From Competibacteraceae bacterium UBA2788 (GTDB lineage Bacteria > Pseudomonadota > Gammaproteobacteria > Competibacterales > Competibacteraceae): a stretch of DNA of 8,090 nt. The notes beneath the pieces are model-generated. The model worked only from the letters and a program-made list of their open reading frames with translations, was not told where the DNA came from and ran no database searches. Below, piece after piece: positions 7,011-8,090 of this stretch. The translations under genes and the position numbers were made by a program. How positions within the stretch are numbered: position 1 is the stretch's first letter; every line of letters begins with the position of its first letter. Location of the stretch: NCBI GenBank assembly GCA_002352185.1, contig DEHY01000110.1, positions 23,390 to 31,479 of the forward strand. The letters run 5' to 3'.

Positions 7011-7018
7011 CCAACCCG

Positions 7019-8041
7019 ATGAAAATCACCCGCACTTCCCGCACTCTGATTGCTCTTGCCTTGACGGTTGGAGTGAATTTGCCCGCGCTGGCGGAGACGG
7101 CGCTGCTGAACGTCTCCTACGACCCCACCCGCGAACTGTATCAGGACTTTAACGCCGCCTTCGCCAAGCACTGGAAAAGCCGGGGTGGCGAAACCGTCAC
7201 TATCCAGCAGTCGCATGGCGGCTCCGGCAAGCAGGCGCGAGCGGTGATTGACGGACTGGAAGCCGATATAGTGACGTTGGCGTTGGCCTATGACATCGAC
7301 GCCATCGCCGAAAAAGCCCATTTCATTCCCAAGGACTGGCAACAGCGCTTGCCGCACAACAGTGCGCCCTATACCTCCACCATCGTGCTGCTGGTGCGCA
7401 AGGGTAATCCCAAGGGGATTAAGGATTGGGACGATCTGGTAAAACCGGGCGTCTCCGTAATTACCCCTAACCCGAAGACCTCCGGCGGGGCGCGCTGGAA
7501 CTACCTGGCGGCCTGGGGATACGCACTGAAGAAGCACGGCAACGACGAAGCCAAAGCGCGTGATTTTGTCGCACGGTTATACAAAAATGTCGCTGTACTG
7601 GATACCGGCGCACGGGGTGCAACCACCACCTTTGCCGAGCGTGGCATCGGCGATGTGTTGATCTCGTGGGAAAATGAGGCCTTTCTCGCAGTGAAGGAAC
7701 TGGGGCCGGAAAAGTTCGAGATCGTGGCGCCGTCGCTGTCAATCCTGGCCGAGCCGCCGGTGGCGGTAGTGGATACGGTGGTGGACAAGAAGGGGACGCG
7801 CAAGGTCGCCGAGGCGTATTTGCAGTATCTCTACAGCTTGGAAGGGCAGAACCTTGCCGGCAAGCACTTCTACCGACCCCGCGATCCCCAAGTCGCCGCC
7901 GTATACGCCCATCAATTTCCCAAGGTGAATCTGTTCACCATTGATGAGGTGTTCGGCGGCTGGCAGAAAGCGCAAAAAACGCATTTCGCCGACGGCGGGG
8001 TGTTCGATCAAATCTATCAGCCCGGCGGCCCTACCAGATAA
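7019..8041 (+). CDS. sbp: Periplasmic sulfate-binding protein of the sulfate/thiosulfate ABC transporter
   Basis: A 340-residue periplasmic protein, close to the usual length of Sbp/CysP proteins. Residues 1-25 form a Sec signal peptide (KITRTSRTL, then a hydrophobic core, cleavage after PALA). The mature protein starts with [17 protein letters not shown], the family signature, followed by [17 protein letters not shown], which contributes to the sulfate-binding pocket, and [15 protein letters not shown]. Later come [40 protein letters not shown] and, at the C terminus, [19 protein letters not shown], all typical of sulfate-binding proteins. It captures sulfate or thiosulfate and hands it to the CysTWA-type permease, whose genes would be expected downstream but are not reached here. 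Separated from the sensor operon by its own promoter-like region, it is probably a separate unit. Sbp and CysP paralogues are hard to tell apart by eye, so the symbol is tentative. Confidence 0.95.
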   Translation: MKITRTSRTLIALALTVGVNLPALAETALLNVSYDPTRELYQDFNAAFAKHWKSRGGETVTIQQSHGGSGKQARAVIDGLEADIVTLALAYDIDAIAEKAHFIPKDWQQRLPHNSAPYTSTIVLLVRKGNPKGIKDWDDLVKPGVSVITPNPKTSGGARWNYLAAWGYALKKHGNDEAKARDFVARLYKNVAVLDTGARGATTTFAERGIGDVLISWENEAFLAVKELGPEKFEIVAPSLSILAEPPVAVVDTVVDKKGTRKVAEAYLQYLYSLEGQNLAGKHFYRPRDPQVAAVYAHQFPKVNLFTIDEVFGGWQKAQKTHFADGGVFDQIYQPGGPTR

Positions 8042-8090
8042 CGCCACGGCAACCCCGCAAGACAGTCATATAGCAATCCTGAATGGGTTG
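8042..8090. other. Short non-coding end of the window
   Basis: These 49 nt follow the stop of the sulfate-binding gene. I see no coding start with a ribosome binding site, no hairpin with a T run and no recognisable repeat. A downstream gene, plausibly a sulfate permease subunit, would begin beyond the edge. Confidence 0.4.

Larger units (their letters stand above)
6890..7018 (+). promoter_or_regulatory. AT-rich intergenic region with probable promoter of the sulfate-binding gene
   Basis: This 129-nt gap separates the phosphatase gene from the sulfate-binding gene. Its first 40 nt are GC-rich like the genes; about 6930-7000 is very AT-rich, in sharp contrast with the surroundings. TATATT at 6982-6987 is a good -10 candidate, and TATAAA at 6965-6970 is a second; neither has a clear -35 at standard spacing, which would fit an activator-dependent promoter. 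In other proteobacteria sulfate-uptake genes are controlled by the LysR-type activator CysB, but no defined CysB site can be claimed here. Confidence 0.5.

Noticed and set aside
5957..7537. 526-codon open frame on the minus strand
   Set aside because: It lies opposite the well-supported phosphatase and sulfate-binding genes and crosses the AT-rich intergenic region. Its translation is low in structure, rich in H, R, Q and G and without any recognisable domain, as expected from the complement of GC-rich coding DNA.
1..8090. CRISPR array, tRNA/rRNA genes, insertion sequences
   Set aside because: No regularly spaced repeats, no tRNA-like cloverleaf or rRNA sequence, and no transposase or terminal inverted repeats were seen on either strand.

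Overview
The window is GC-rich, densely packed bacterial DNA with every supported gene on the + strand. Protein content (PPK2-type polyphosphate kinase, two-membrane-segment sensors with HAMP linkers, a SpoIIE/RsbU-like phosphatase, and periplasmic proteins with Sec signal peptides) points to a Gram-negative proteobacterium. A polyphosphate-handling, environmental gammaproteobacterium is my best guess, but this is an impression from protein style and not a demonstrated assignment.

Layout. Positions 1-261 hold the C-terminal end of a PPK2 polyphosphate kinase that starts outside the window. Only 12 nt later begins a compact five-gene run, 274-6889: (1) a 254-aa membrane sensor-like protein that ends after a HAMP-like segment; (2) a 730-aa fusion of an extracytoplasmic sensor module and HAMP linker to a complete major facilitator transporter; (3) a secreted substrate-binding protein of the ABC_sub_bind type with no permease or ATPase beside it; (4) a small GNAT acetyltransferase; (5) a 695-aa membrane-anchored SpoIIE/PP2C-type serine phosphatase. 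Gaps are 4 nt, a 4-nt ATGA overlap, another ATGA overlap, and 44 nt, so the run looks like one transcription unit with translational coupling. An AT-rich intergenic stretch (6890-7018) follows, then a separate gene for a periplasmic sulfate-binding protein (7019-8041). The last 49 nt hold no recognisable feature.

How the genes may work together. Three of the five operon proteins carry an extracytoplasmic sensing region between two membrane helices, and a fourth is a periplasmic ligand-binding protein. The sensor regions of the first two genes resemble each other in sequence, suggesting duplication. The most economical reading is an envelope sensing and transport system: a periplasmic binding protein recognises a solute, membrane sensors report it, the MFS domain moves a solute under HAMP-type control, and the phosphatase passes the signal to an unseen partner-switching pathway. 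This assembly is inference. The domain identities and the gene packing are seen directly. The sensor-HAMP-MFS fusion is the most unusual single object in the window.
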